A stretch of 64,000 nucleotides of DNA. Origin: Portulaca oleracea (taxonomy: Eukaryota; Streptophyta; Magnoliopsida; Caryophyllales; Portulacaceae). The stretch is from assembly GCA_029582165.1 (NCBI GenBank), contig CM055877.1, positions 22,953,355-23,017,354 of the forward strand, given 5' to 3'. The notes beneath the pieces were generated by a model. It saw only the letters and a program-made list of their open reading frames with translations, made no database searches and was not told the origin of the DNA. Both the position numbers and the translations under genes were made by a program. Below, piece by piece: positions 49,254-60,773 of the stretch. Each line of letters starts with the position of its first letter. Within the stretch, counting starts at the first letter, position 1.

Positions 49254-52200
49254 ATGACCAGCTCCTCCGCCCAGTCTCGCAAGGTCCATTCCTCTCTCCT
49301 CTCTCTATCTTCGTTGTTCTGGGTTTGTTGATCCATCTGTGCCCTAATTTTCTATTTTGGGAAAGCTCAACAATTTCGATTTGGCGGCTTTGATTTTGCA
49401 GGCTTTGAGCAAGATCGCCCAGAATCGTCTCCAGAAAGAGTTGTTGGAGTGGCAGGTTAATCCTCCCGCTGGATTCAAACACAAAGTCACCGATAACCTT
49501 CAGAGGTACTCTCAATTTATCACTTTTCTTCTTCACCTTTTCGCTTCTTCTTTTCATTGCTTTGTAGGTTTAATTTTGTGGCTTATTATGTTATATCAGA
49601 TGGGTGATCGAAGTTACGGGAGCACCTGGGACCTTGTACGCTAACGAAACCTATCAACTTCAGGTTGATTTTCCCGAGCATTATCCTATGGAAGCTCCCC
49701 AGGTTATCATTTTCCTCCTCTCTGAATTCACTTTTACACTATTTGTTTTTCTTTCTTATGGGGGTTGTCAACTTGTCATGTCTGCATACTAGGTTTATAG
49801 ACTCAGTTGGCATGTTCACAGAAAGTTACTATTATGGTAACTAGGTCTACAAAACCTGGCGCTACTATATAATTTGCAGTCTTTCATTTGCTTGATTCTA
49901 CTGTTTTGCTATTTGTTAAGATGGGTTTGTGAATTCTGATTTGTGGGCTGACTGTTGGGTAGGTTATATTCGTACCTCCAGCACCTCTGCATCCTCACAT
50001 TTACAGCAACGGCCATATTTGTTTAGGTATGATTTCAAGGTTTGGCTACTTTGATTTGATGTTTTTGTTTAGTTTTCTTTTGCTGTCACTTAAGTTTGGT
50101 TTGGGTTAAGCATTATTCTAGATATTGTATTTCCAGTGATTGACCCTTTTTTGTGGTTTGCCTTCTCACTGTCTGTCAGGCATGTATTGATTGATATTTA
50201 TACATTAGTTGCTTTCAATTTTACAGTGCCGGCTTAATTTTTCATGTTTGGGGTGTTTATTAAATTTTGTAGCGTGCTTCTGTTAGAGATGGTGCCACAT
50301 GGTCTCCTGGATAATATTGAATATCTTTGTGCAGATCATGAGGTCTGGAATGGATATTTTGAATGAACATTGCAGCATGAAATGTAGAATTTATTGGGGT
50401 GTTGTTTTGTGTCCTGTTTGGGGGTGGGGGGTGATAAAGTTACTACGGTCCCTCCACATGTTCCAGTGGAAATATTTCGAACTCTATTGAAAGACATACA
50501 TTACTTTGCCACGTGGATCATATGGCATTAACAATGTTTGATGTGGGCAAGCATACATCTTATTCTTAATTTTATAGGAACTTTTTTATGAGGTGATCTT
50601 TTATCACTGGGACATCATATGCTCAGATTATTAGAGAAAAAGACTTGATGTCACTGATCAGATATGTCTCTTCGTATTCCAGAAAATTTCTCTTTTGAGC
50701 TGCAGCTTTTGATGATTTTCTAACATCTTTTACCCTGAAGACGCACCGAAAGTTCATAATTGACCTCCTCTACATCTTGATCATTGGTTTTCAAGGGAAG
50801 GAATAGCCAGTGCTTAGAATTGGTTGCAGCCAAAACCTCGGTCTTATAGACATTAATATCCATTGTTGACTGTGGCATTGGACCTTAGTTTGTTACTTTC
50901 AGTAACTTACCTGGTCTGATTTGGGCCCACCATACTTGGATTACCTGGAATGCAAAATGGAATCGTAAATTACGTGGAGAGAAGAGGGGTGAGCATCTAA
51001 ACTATGTTTATGACTTGGCGAGATCACAACAAGCAGAGTGCAAATGTGGAGATGGTGTTGGAAGAGCAGAGTGTAAAGAGCTTGAGAAAGCAAATTTGGC
51101 AAGCAGATAGGAGTTCTTTTCTAGAGTGGGCTACTTAGGGAGCTATGTAGGGCGAGATGGCATTCCAGGACATAAGCAAGGGTTCTCTAATTTTTTGCAT
51201 GTAATCAGCCCATGAGCCTTTATAGTCAGCTCTGCACCTTGATAAGGAATTGTTGAATTGAATTCAGAATCTCCAATTTGGAGTTTCTGGCCTTTGACCT
51301 GTGGTTTCTGGCCATTGAAATGTCCTTTTTGTATCAAAAGACCAAGTTAGCAACAAGTGATATGGTTCTGTATGCCCTGCGTTTCCTAGAAATAGAGCCA
51401 AAAGCTCGGCAAAACACAACTTGAATATGACAAAATCATTATGAGAGCTGAGATTTGTAGGCACAGTTTTCAGACGGAGAAGAGTTGGGAGAAAGGAAAG
51501 GTTTGTAGTGTGTGTTTGATTGGTAGAGAATGGCATGATTGATAAATCTAGGGCAGACTGCTCTTCCAATCTCTTGGTAGTTAAGAACCAGGCGGCTAAC
51601 TCCCCACCCCCATCCCACCCACAAACCCAAAGAAAAAGAATGTGCAATAATTGCTGAAGTGGGATGCACACACAGAGTCCATGTTATTTCCAAGGCCAAA
51701 GACTATGCCAGTTGTATGGGAAGATTTCAGTAACTCATTATCTAGGCAGTTCTTATGTTTATTTGTTATATCCGTAACATGGATGGTTGAAAAAGATTAT
51801 TTTTTCAACTTTGATTATAATGGACTGAAGTAAATGCCTCATTAAACCTGCTCGTCTTCTTTTCCATGGAGTAGTAGGGAGCAAATAGTTTCTAAATCAT
51901 GGGTCAATTGGAACCGGTCTTTGTAAATCGCAAACTTTAGGGGTATGACAACCACATCTGACCACTACAAATTTCGTATGTTTATTCGTATGGGATCCTT
52001 GACTTGCATAAGACTGTCCAATGTCCACAAAACCGATCATCGATGACATGTTTCCATTTGGTTTGCCATGCTTGCAGATATTTTGTATGATTCTTGGTCC
52101 CCAGCTATGACAGTCAGCTCAATTTGTATCAGTATTCTCTCGATGCTGTCAAGCTCTACTTCAAAGGTATATAAGATAAGATTCCTTTTTATCCCGTATA

Positions 52201-52394
52201 CCTTTCCCCCATTCTTGCTTTTGGTAGTGATGGCAATGGATGGTGTTGAAAGTTGAAACCACAAGCATGACTGACAGGATAATGCTTCCTTTTTGCAGCA
52301 ACGACCTGCAGATAATGATCGATATGTGAAGAACTGTAAAAACGGAAGATCTCCCAAGGAGACAAGGTGGTGGTTCCATGATGACAAAGTATGA
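49254..52394 (+). CDS. UBC16: Ubiquitin-conjugating enzyme E2, UBC15-18 group (UBE2W-like)
   Basis: Six exons with GT-AG introns: 49254-49283, 49402-49505, 49600-49702, 49963-50026, 52078-52166 and 52299-52394, totalling 486 bp for 161 residues, the usual length of Arabidopsis UBC15-18. It accepts ubiquitin from E1 as a thioester and passes it to substrates with an E3. Catalytic Cys is residue 99 in 'SNGHICLDIL'. The canonical HPN motif is replaced by HPH (89-91), and the C-terminus ends 'WWFHDDKV'; both are marks of the UBE2W family, whose animal member modifies the alpha-amino group of proteins. All reading phases join cleanly and no stop or frameshift occurs, so the gene should be functional. 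Intron 4 is 2051 bp, much longer than the others (94-260 bp). It is the only intact host gene seen. Which of the UBC15-18 paralogues it corresponds to cannot be settled from the sequence alone. Confidence 0.97.
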
Positions 52395-53347
52395 ATTTAG
52401 GGGGATATCATCATAACTATAGAGGGTAGGAATTTGCTTCTAATTTTACAGCGTTGTGCAAGTAGAAGCATGAGACCCCCTCCCCCCTGCCCCAAGAAAA
52501 AGAATTTGCATTTAAAGATAGCCTCGTTTATAGTACAGGGGCATAAATGCAGAATTGCAGATAGCCTAGCTAGCCTCTTTAAAAGGTGGCAACGTTGGTT
52601 GTAAATCACGCTGCTGACTTTGGCTTCTTAAGAAGTATGAGAACAGTTAACTACTCATCGAAATGCTGTCCTTTGTTACCGTTTCTTTCTTTCTGTGTTG
52701 GGTAGATTTCTTTTTCGCTCTGGAAGATTATGAACTTGATTAATCCAGCCTCCAAATGTTCTCGTGTGCTGTAGATTGTAGAATCGATCTGATATGTGAA
52801 CTGAATTGTTGAAAGACAAAGTTGAAGCTGAGTATATTTCATGGTACGCTTGGTAAGCATGCCATTGAATTGAATTGGGTATATTTCCTGTGTTAATTTA
52901 CTGCACATATTTCCTTTGTTAATTTACAGACTTTTGGAATTCTACTTTTTATTCAATCTTACTTTCTTTGAGCAAAAGTTATCTTCTCTCCCCCCCTTCC
53001 CATAGTAATAGATTGTTGGGAATATATCCCTTTTATTACCATTTTCATTCCCCTCTTTTTTTTAATTACTATGAAACAAACATAAAAATTCTACTCATTA
53101 TCTCTCTATTCTCATTCCCATCCTTCTATCCCCTCCTACCAAACGGTCCAAAGTGGTAAATTTTGTATTCCCATTATAGTTACTACTTGTTACAAAATAT
53201 TATTTATGTTTAGAAATTCTTGTAGAACTTTTGGCTCAAAAAGAAATGTATAGAGAACCTGAGCATAGCCTAATGTCCTAAATAGTTTACACATGGAAAG
53301 AATATAGCCTAAATTGGAAACAAGTGAGGCTAATGAAATAGGACATA
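52395..53347. other. 3' flank of the E2 gene
   Basis: Includes the 3' UTR, whose end I cannot place, and AT-rich sequence. A phrase 'TACCAAACGGTCC' near 53135 resembles the end of a PIF/Harbinger MITE, but no partner end is clear. Confidence 0.4.
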
Positions 53348-54560
53348 CACTACAACAAAAATGCCCTCTAGCAGGATTTACATTGGTCATGGACGACACT
53401 TATAAATGTTGTAGCTTATCACAGTGAATAAATAAATGTCACTAAGAGACAATGTCGCTATAGGCTTAGACAATATTTATTGTATTTGTTGGTACATACT
53501 AAATTAAATGCCGCTACACACGCATAGGGTTCTAGAGAGAGAGGGTCTCCTCTCTCTCTAGAAACCAATAGACTACAAATGAGACCTGGTTAGATAGAGC
53601 TCCCCCTCCCCCACTCCCACCCCCACCCCCCTCCCCTCTATCTATTTGTTTCCTCATTCGACTATCTCCATGCTTGGAGAGTTAGAATATCGATCGGGAT
53701 AGATCAGATGTTTTTGTCTGTAGATCGTTGTTACTGGTCAAAGTTTGCTTCTTTTTAGAATACCGATCCGGACAGATCGGATGTTTTAGTTTGTAGATCG
53801 TTGTTACTGTTCAAAGTTTGCTTCTTTCACAACTCTTTTTGGAGGCTAGGATTTTTGTGTTGAGTTTTGATTCTGTTTTCTTCAAATCGGTTAGATCGGG
53901 TCGTCTCAATCTGGAGTGACTCATCTACGATCTTTGTATCGTAAGAACCGAATCGCATACAGCCGTAGGGTTTGATGGTGCCTTGCATCCTTGTCAGATC
54001 GATCGAAGAACATGGGAGTACCGTGAAAACGGCCAAGTAGAGTCGGAAGCGGGCTGAGCTCAGGGTTGCCATTTCCAACCTCCTACGCTCGCAAGTTGTC
54101 GCCCATCGCCCGCTCCCAAATCAACCTCTTTTCCATCGTCATTGTCTATTGCATTGAGATCCTCGCTTGCGTCAAGCCGCTAGGGTCTTCCTTCTCTGGC
54201 ATTGCATTTCTTAGGCCTAAGAGTTGCAGTGCAAGGGGTTCCCTAGGAGTGCTGGGGCTTCCTGGGTCTCCTTTTTGGTCTTCGGTCAATTGGGTTTCCC
54301 AAGTTGGTCTTTTGTTTTTTAGTTTTTGTCTTGTTTTCTTTTTTTGTTTGTTGGTTTTTCTTATATTTTATTTTTTGTTTTAATAGTGTAGGTTTTTGTC
54401 CCACTTGGTTAGTTACTTGATCCTGGAGGGGAGGTTTCTAACCACAGGTTGGTCTCTCTCACCATTTACCCTGTAGGGGGTGGGCCTTCCTATTTACCCG
54501 AATTCAAAAAAAAAAAAAATTAAATGCCGCTAAGAGCCATTTTGTTTCAATAACACCAAC
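53348..54560. mobile_element. CACTA-like relic interrupted by a retroposon
   Basis: Begins CACTACAACAAAAATGCC, a typical CACTA left end, followed by AATGYCGCTA words at 53448, 53506 and 54523 as subterminal repeats. The matching right end is degenerate or lost (perhaps 'GCCATTTTGTTTCAATA' near 54536). Interrupted at 53517-54516. Confidence 0.5.
53517..54516 (+). mobile_element. LINE-derived retroposon, 1 kb, with 16-bp target duplication
   Basis: Flanked by perfect AAATTAAATGCCGCTA repeats (53501-53516 and 54517-54532) and ending in a poly(A) run. It starts with 'TAGGGTTCTAGAGAGAG', contains a 110-bp imperfect direct repeat (about 53679-53745 and 53757-53823, 'ATCGGATGTTTT...AGATCGTTGTTACTG'), and ends '...CCTATTTACCCGAATTC'. 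No reverse transcriptase or endonuclease is present, so this is an internally deleted or non-autonomous member mobilised in trans. Confidence 0.8.
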
Positions 54561-54698
54561 TATCACACGTTTTAATTATATTTGCTAAGTGGTTTTATTG
54601 ATCCAAAACTTAATATAAATTCAAAACTAGGTAAAATCTTAAAATTGAAAAATGCATTTTTTTCCAAAATAACTTGCAATTTCCAATAAAATTGTATA

Positions 54699-54933
54699 CT
54701 CCCTCCGTTCTTTTTTATCTGTCATTTACGGTTTTCAGTGCCCATTTTTAATCAATAATTTCTAATATAAAACTGTTATAGAAAATATAATATTATACTT
54801 TTTTAATAGTATTTTTTATTACGAATCTAATGATATCAATTTTGTATGATGAATCATTATACAAATTAAGATATTAACGGTCAAAGTTTTTGCCACAATT
54901 TTCTAGGCGACAGATAAAACAAAACGGAGGTAG
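54699..54933. mobile_element. Stowaway MITE
   Basis: A 235-bp element from CTCCCTCCGTTC to AAAACGGAGGTAG, flanked by TA (54697-54698, 54934-54935), with complementary GACAGATAAAA arms at both ends. Non-coding. Confidence 0.88.
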
Positions 54934-54935
54934 TA

Positions 54936-55684
54936 CATGGTATTGTGTTCAATTTAACAAAAAACGCAGAAAGCCTAATATAAAATTTAATAATACAACT
55001 TTGCATAGCAATTGAGCGCAGGACAAGAACCAAATTTTGCACTTTTTGCATCCAATTTTATGCAGTTGAGTATAGTCCAATCAATCCTATCATGAGGAAG
55101 AAATGTGAAAGAATACAAGAAATCTTGGTCACTAACCAACTTAGAGACGACTACTTATGATATATGTAATTTTTGTCTGTTTGCTAAACCTTTGGCCGAT
55201 GACTTCTTTACTTGTGCCATGATGGAATTACGGTAGAGATTGTCCATAAACTTTTAACAATGAAATCTGAATAGGCAAACAAGATTTTACTCAGAGCGAT
55301 TTTAATCAACTAACAACAAGGTAAAACATACATATACCTCAGTCGAGCTCATCTCTTTTTTAACAATGAGTTCATATTGAAATCTCTTGATTTTAGCCTT
55401 AGGCATTAATGTGTGGGGTATCTTTTGGAATTATTCTTGATTGATATTCTCAGTCAAGATTAACCCCTTAATGATGATTAATACCTCATAGACAAAGTGC
55501 CTAAATCATGCTACATTGATTGTCAAGTTTACATGAGTTTTGAATGCTCCAACTCCTATAAATAGTGGATGATTTTGACACATCCAACACACTTCAATCT
55601 CTTCTTTCTATCTCCCTAGAGAGCTTCAACACAACTCCTAATATGTTGAACTGCAGCAACTTCTTGAGAGATCTTATACTTTGC
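54936..55684. other. AT-rich intergenic region
   Basis: No gene or repeat supported. Confidence 0.4.
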
Positions 55685-55687
55685 TTA

Positions 55688-56802
55688 CACTACAACAGAA
55701 CGGGCCTGCGGCGACCGTTTATATCGGTCGCTGTTGGCCTATATCGGTTGCTGGAGAGGGCGGGCGACCGATACGTATCGGTCGCTGTATATCAGTCGTT
55801 TCGCAAACCGGACGACCAATACGTATCGGTCGCCAAACTTGCGACCGTTACACAACTAAATAAATAACTCAAATTCAACAACATATATGAATTTCAAACC
55901 ATAACCACAATAAAATTACTCAAATAAATAACTCAAAATTCAACAACATATATGAATTTTACAATTAAAAATCAACAAGTTTAACAACATATACTCTTAC
56001 TTTACTAAACAACAATAATCTAACTTTAATTTCAAACCCTAACATCCTAATACTATAATAAACTCCAAATATTCATAATTCACCCTAAAAATTTACATTC
56101 AAAACACAATTCTAAATTGAATTTCAAACCCTAAACTTGACTAACACTAAACACTACCATAAATTTGAATTTCAAACCATAACCACACTAAAATTATTCA
56201 ACTAAATTACTCAAATACAACAATATATATGAATTTTACAATTAAAAATCAACAATTTAACTACAAAAATAAATTAGGGTATTCACATTGGTGGTTGCCG
56301 GATATGTTGCATCGGTGGTTGCTGGAGATGAATACCCGGTGGTCGCCGGTTTCCGGAGCGTCGAGCGGAATCGAAGGTGGTGGCCGGAATCGTAGGTGGT
56401 GACTGGTGAGCGGTGGTTTGGGTCGGCGACAGCAAGGAGCGAGAGAGAAAACGAGGAGGCAGCAGCGGGTTATCGAATACATTATGGCCGGTCTTCCATT
56501 AAAAGGAGCCAGCGACCGATACGGTAACGGTCGCTGAGCCAGCGACCGATAGAAAGTCAGCAATAATAAATATGACCGTTGTCATATTAACTGAACCCAG
56601 TGACCGATACCCAACAACCGATACGGTATCGGTCGCTGGCTTTGTGACCGTTAACTTCCACATTGCGACCGATATTGTATCGGTCGCTAATCAACGACCG
56701 ATACCATATCGGTCGCTGCCTATCCATCGCCCGTATCAATTGGAGCGACCGATACATATCGGTCGCCTGGGTCGGTTTCCACAAGCGTTTCATGTTGTAG
56801 TG
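55688..56802. mobile_element. Non-autonomous CACTA element with palindromic subterminal repeats
   Basis: A 1115-bp element, CACTACAACA... to ...TGTTGTAGTG, with the 3-bp target duplication TTA (55685-55687, 56803-56805). Both subterminal zones (55705-55855 and 56500-56770) carry many copies of GCGACCGATA and its complement TATCGGTCGC, several fused into near-perfect palindromes around CG or CA centres. The middle is AT-rich, with internal repeats ('ATTCAACAACATATATGAATTT' at 55875, 55938 and 56218). No transposase. Subterminal repeats are the transposase-binding sites in Spm; that role here is inferred. Confidence 0.9.
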
Positions 56803-56817
56803 TTACAAGAGGTTAGG

Positions 56818-57783
56818 TGGAACGTATCAGGATGAGGCCCGAGTCTCACTTTTTTTCGGCACCAAGTCTTCCCGCACCCTTTCCATGAAAAGCAAGGGAA
56901 AACATGTTAGGATCGAGTGTGGAGTACATTTCAAGGTTGACCCGGGACCTTGGACGCGAATTCGAACCAACCTTGGTTGTGGCATCCATTATAAATGGGA
57001 TCCCGACCCTCGGGGCAGAGCCGACCATCTCGAGATGAGAAGCTGCATGGCATGTGGGTTCGGGAGTGGTCCCAAGTCAAGACAACCCAAGGAAGGAAAA
57101 GCAGGACAAGAGAGTTGGCACCCCAGGCCATAGCGCCCGCTACCGCTGAGGTAGAGCCTGCGACAACCTTTATGGCTGGTCAATGGCGAGAAACGTTGCC
57201 AACGTTTAAAAAACGCTACCAGCGTCTGTTCCAGAGAGTTTGTTTTCTTGGCCGAACGAAAACGCTGGCGGGGTTGGGAAAACGCCGGCCGCACTCGCGA
57301 CCGATCGGTGACGCTCGCGACGCTTGCGCCATCGCTGCCGCCGCCTTCTTTGCTGCCAGTCGCCCGCGACTCAGAGCGTCGCGCCTGCGACGGTGTCCGG
57401 TCCTGTCGAGTTATTGTAATCAAAACTACGTAGTTTTGGGGTTTTTTATGTTTAGTATAAATACTTTGTTTTAGCCCTCTTTTCAAGATAGACTATGTTG
57501 ATGAACGATATGCTTAAGCATTGTGAGGGTTTTCTCCCTTGTTTCTCTCTCAAAAATCTTGTTCTTACCTATTCCATTTGTGGATGGTGGTGTTAGCAAG
57601 TCATTCCTTGTGATTATTTAGTGGATTACCTTGGATAATCATTGTGGAGTGTTAGGCCTTTGGGTTGTGGATTACCTAGGCACAAGGCCATATCCTTCCT
57701 TTATTGTTCAACTTTTGTTCGATTGTTGCATCAAAGTTCCAACTCAAGCTAAATCATCAACCCTTCCACCGCGCCACGCCCCA
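56818..57783 (+). repeat. 5' LTR of non-autonomous Gypsy element
   Basis: Starts TGGAACGTATC, ends CACGCCCCA. TATAAATA at 57456-57463 follows a perfect palindrome AAAACTACGTAGTTTT (57422-57437). GC-rich U3 (57125-57400) with CAGCG/CGCTG words and hairpins such as AACGTT-GCC-AACGTT (57192-57206) and ACGCT-ACC-AGCGT (57213-57225). Confidence 0.9.
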
Positions 57784-57785
57784 TT

Positions 57786-57797
57786 TGGTATTAGAGC
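57786..57797 (+). promoter_or_regulatory. Primer-binding site of Gypsy element
   Basis: TGGTATTAGAGC, one base different from the initiator tRNA-Met type TGGTATCAGAGC, two bases after the LTR. Confidence 0.85.
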
Positions 57798-58220
57798 TTA
57801 AGGTTTTTCATCTAGCTTGAGTTTTTTCCATTGTTCTTGCTAGTTTGTTCTCTATTGTTGGATTTTGGTAATTTGAATGCAAATATTGGTGTTCCCCATC
57901 CCTTGTGCCTCCATGTGTGTTGGAGAAGTTGTTATTGCTATTGTGTTTGTTGATTTTGATGCATATTGGAGCTTTGAGGAAGAGTTGGAAAATTGTTCCC
58001 ACGAGATGTTCGACAAAATGCTTAAGTGAGAAAAACACAAAGAACCCTTAACCAAACACAAGCCAACTACAAGAAAACCCCCAAACTCCACAAAATATCC
58101 CAAACACATACCGTCCTATACCCTTCCCTCAATATGGATGGTCTCGATAATTCCGATCGAGAGGAACCGAGCCACCGGAGAAGTCCTTGAGCTTAAGGTA
58201 TTGAGGACCGACTCACCACT

Positions 58221-59258
58221 ATGGACGAACGGTTCACCTCCATTGAGAATCAGAACTTCAATATCATGCAAACTCTTGACAACCTTAAGGTCCAAGTGAA
58301 CAACCTAGCCCAAGAGTATCAAAGACAACCCCGAGATGAACGAAGGAGGTCCACTCGTATCCCTATCCGTCCTCCTCCCTCCTACGAGTCGAGTGACGAT
58401 AATAGAGGCTCATTTCGACGCCATCGTCGACGGGAAGCGGTTGAGAAGCCACCACGGAATGAATTCTATGATATTGAAGCCAAGCTTCCGGAATTCAATG
58501 GCTTCACCGGCCCGAAAGACTATCTGGAATGGGTTCAAATCTTGGAGAGGAATTTTGAAACTAAGGGGTATGGCAATGAACATGCCTTTAAGGTTGCTCG
58601 ATCGAGACTCATCGAGGTTGCATCCATTTGGTTTGAGAATGTCAAGGCACATCGAGCTAAAGAGGGTCGAGCAAAGGTTACTTTATGGGTACGACTTAAG
58701 AGATTGATGAATCGACGATTCTTGCCTAACACTTACAAGCGAGAGGTCCACCATGAGTCCATTTCATCACTTGATGGGCAAAGAAGAATTAAGCAAGCAA
58801 AGGTCGATCTCATGCCCAACGAGGGAGCTTCCCTTGATCCATGTGAACCCCTTGGCGATATTGTTGAAGATCCATGCCAAAAGGAAGATGAGAACATCGA
58901 TCTTGCCCTTCCTCTCGTTCTTATTGAAGGAACCCAACAAGAAGCTCCGATGATCATCTCAACATCACTTTTTGAGGAGCCAAGCAATAACGAAATTGTC
59001 AGTAACACCTCTCATGGCTTGGTCAATTATGATCTTCCCAAGGAGAACGATGAGCTAAATCAATACTCTTTGATTAAAATCGATGATGGGTGTACTTCGG
59101 AGACTTTGATTAAATCGCATATGATATTTGGGAGGCATTGGTTGTTTCATGTTGTTTGTTGGCGTGATAAGTTGTATGATGCTTATTTGGTGTCAAAGCT
59201 TGAATTGTCACTCAATGAATATTGTTTGATGTTGGTCGTTGTAACATGGACTTTTTGA
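58221..59258 (+). pseudogene. Gypsy gag remnant fused to non-coding sequence
   Basis: A 345-codon frame from ATG 58221. Residues 1-30 are a coiled-coil-like start, 30-80 an Arg/Pro-rich basic segment, and 80-180 a plant Gypsy gag domain ('KLPEFNGFTGPKDYLEWV', 'ASIWFENVKA', 'RLMNRRFLPNTYKRE'). After about residue 180 the sequence no longer resembles Gag; an internal deletion has joined it to later element sequence. An earlier ATG at 58135 is out of frame and soon meets a stop, so the true start is probably lost. No CCHC knuckle or protease remains. Confidence 0.75.
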
Positions 59259-59780
59259 ACGAGTCATACATGTTGTTTGGTCGACATTGGTTATTTGAGG
59301 AATTGTCGTTGAATGAGAGCTATTGGAAGTTTTGTATGCAATGCTTGTGGGAGTGTTTGTCGAATGAAGATCGTTCTTTTGAATTTGATCTCGTAAATCC
59401 CTTAACCCCACATCAAATCAAACCCGGGGTGGGAAGTGAGTTGAGGAACCTTCTCATGTTAAGCGAAACATGGGATAAGTGTGCTCTTGGTGAGGACAAG
59501 CTACCTTTGGCTTTGTCATTACCTTGTAGCAACCCAAGTGAGAATGAGAGTTCGCAAACACCACAAAAATTTCCTTTTCCGTCCCTCAACCTCTCACCTC
59601 CACAAAACAAGCTTCCAACCTCCTTCTTTTATTTGGATGATGGATATATAGTGGGTTTCGAAGCTTGTTGGGTGCCTTGTGTGGTTGTTCATGGCGATCG
59701 GAATGTTTGGGGTTCTAGGGTGCCAAGTTGTGGAGAGGGCCTCGATATTAACTCCCAAGAGTTGAAGGCAACTCTTTTTC

Positions 59781-59793
59781 AAGAAGAGGAGTA
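59781..59793 (+). promoter_or_regulatory. Polypurine tract of Gypsy element
   Basis: AAGAAGAGGAGTA immediately before the 3' LTR start TGGAACG. Confidence 0.75.
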
Positions 59794-60768
59794 TGGAACG
59801 TATCGGGATGAGGCCCGAGTCTCACTTTTCATGGGCACCAAGTCTTCCCACACCCTTTCAATGAAAAACAAGGGAAAACATGTTAGGATCAGGTGTGAAG
59901 TCCATTTCAAGGTGGACCCAGGACCTTGGACGCGAATTCGAACCAATCTTGGTTGTGACATCCATTATAAATGGGATCCCGACCCTCGGGGCAGAGCCGG
60001 ACCATCCCAGGATGAGAAGCTGCTTGGCATGTGGGTTCGGGAGTGGTCCCAAGTCAAGACAACCCAAGGAAGGAAAAGCAGGACAAGAGAGTCGACAACC
60101 CAGGCCGTAGCGCCTGCTACCGCTGAGGTAGCGCCCGCGGCAACCTTTATGGCTGGGCAATGGCGAGAAACGCTGCCAGCATTTAAAAAACGTTACCAGC
60201 GTCTGTTCCAGAGAGTTTGTTTTCTTGGCCGAACGGAAACGTTGGCGGGGTTGGGAAAACGCTGCCAGCGCCTGGCTTCCAGCGTCCGGTCGCACCCGCG
60301 ACCGACTGGTTACACCCTCGACGCTTGCTGCCACTGTTGCTGCTGCTGCCGTTTGTTGCTCAGGTCGCGCCCGCGACGGTGTCCGGTCCTGTCGAGTTAT
60401 TGTAATAAAAACTACGTAGTTTTGGGTTTTTTATGTTTAGTATAAATACCTTGTTTTAGCCCTCTTTTCAAGATAGACTATGTTGATGAACGATATGCTT
60501 AAGCATTGTGAGGGTTTTCTCCCTTGTTTCTCTCTCAAAAATCTTGTTCTTACCTATTCCATTTGTGGATGGTGGTGTTAGGAAGTCATTCCTTGTGATT
60601 ATTTAATGGATTAGCTTGGATAATCATTGTGGAGTGTTAGGCCTTTGGGTTGTGGATTACCTAACCACAAGGTCATATCCTTCCTTTATTGTTCAAGTTT
60701 TGTTTGATTGTTGCATCAAAGTTCCAACTCAAGCTAAATCATCAACCCTCCCACCGCGCCACGCCCCA
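59794..60768 (+). repeat. 3' LTR of non-autonomous Gypsy element
   Basis: Matches the 5' LTR closely outside U3; TATAAATA at 60441-60448. In U3 (60090-60385) substitutions are frequent and include paired changes inside hairpin arms. The long frame 59222-60445 that runs into it is an artefact. Confidence 0.9.
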
Positions 60769-60773
60769 TTAGG

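Larger units (their letters stand above)
56818..60768 (+). mobile_element. Non-autonomous Ty3/Gypsy element, 3.95 kb, complete with TSD
   Basis: 5' LTR 56818-57783, PBS 57786, short internal region with a gag remnant, PPT 59781-59793, 3' LTR 59794-60768, and perfect 5-bp target duplication TTAGG (56813-56817 and 60769-60773). Only 2.0 kb lies between the LTRs, so pol is entirely deleted. The insertion is 10 bp outside the CACTA element's target duplication. Confidence 0.9.

Noticed and set aside
49000..49557. 185-codon frame antisense to the E2 gene
   Set aside because: It crosses exons, introns and the CT tract of a well-supported gene on the other strand.
59222..60445. 407-codon frame extending into the Gypsy 3' LTR
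   Set aside because: It runs across the PPT and LTR boundary and has no domain; the corresponding 5' LTR frame differs.
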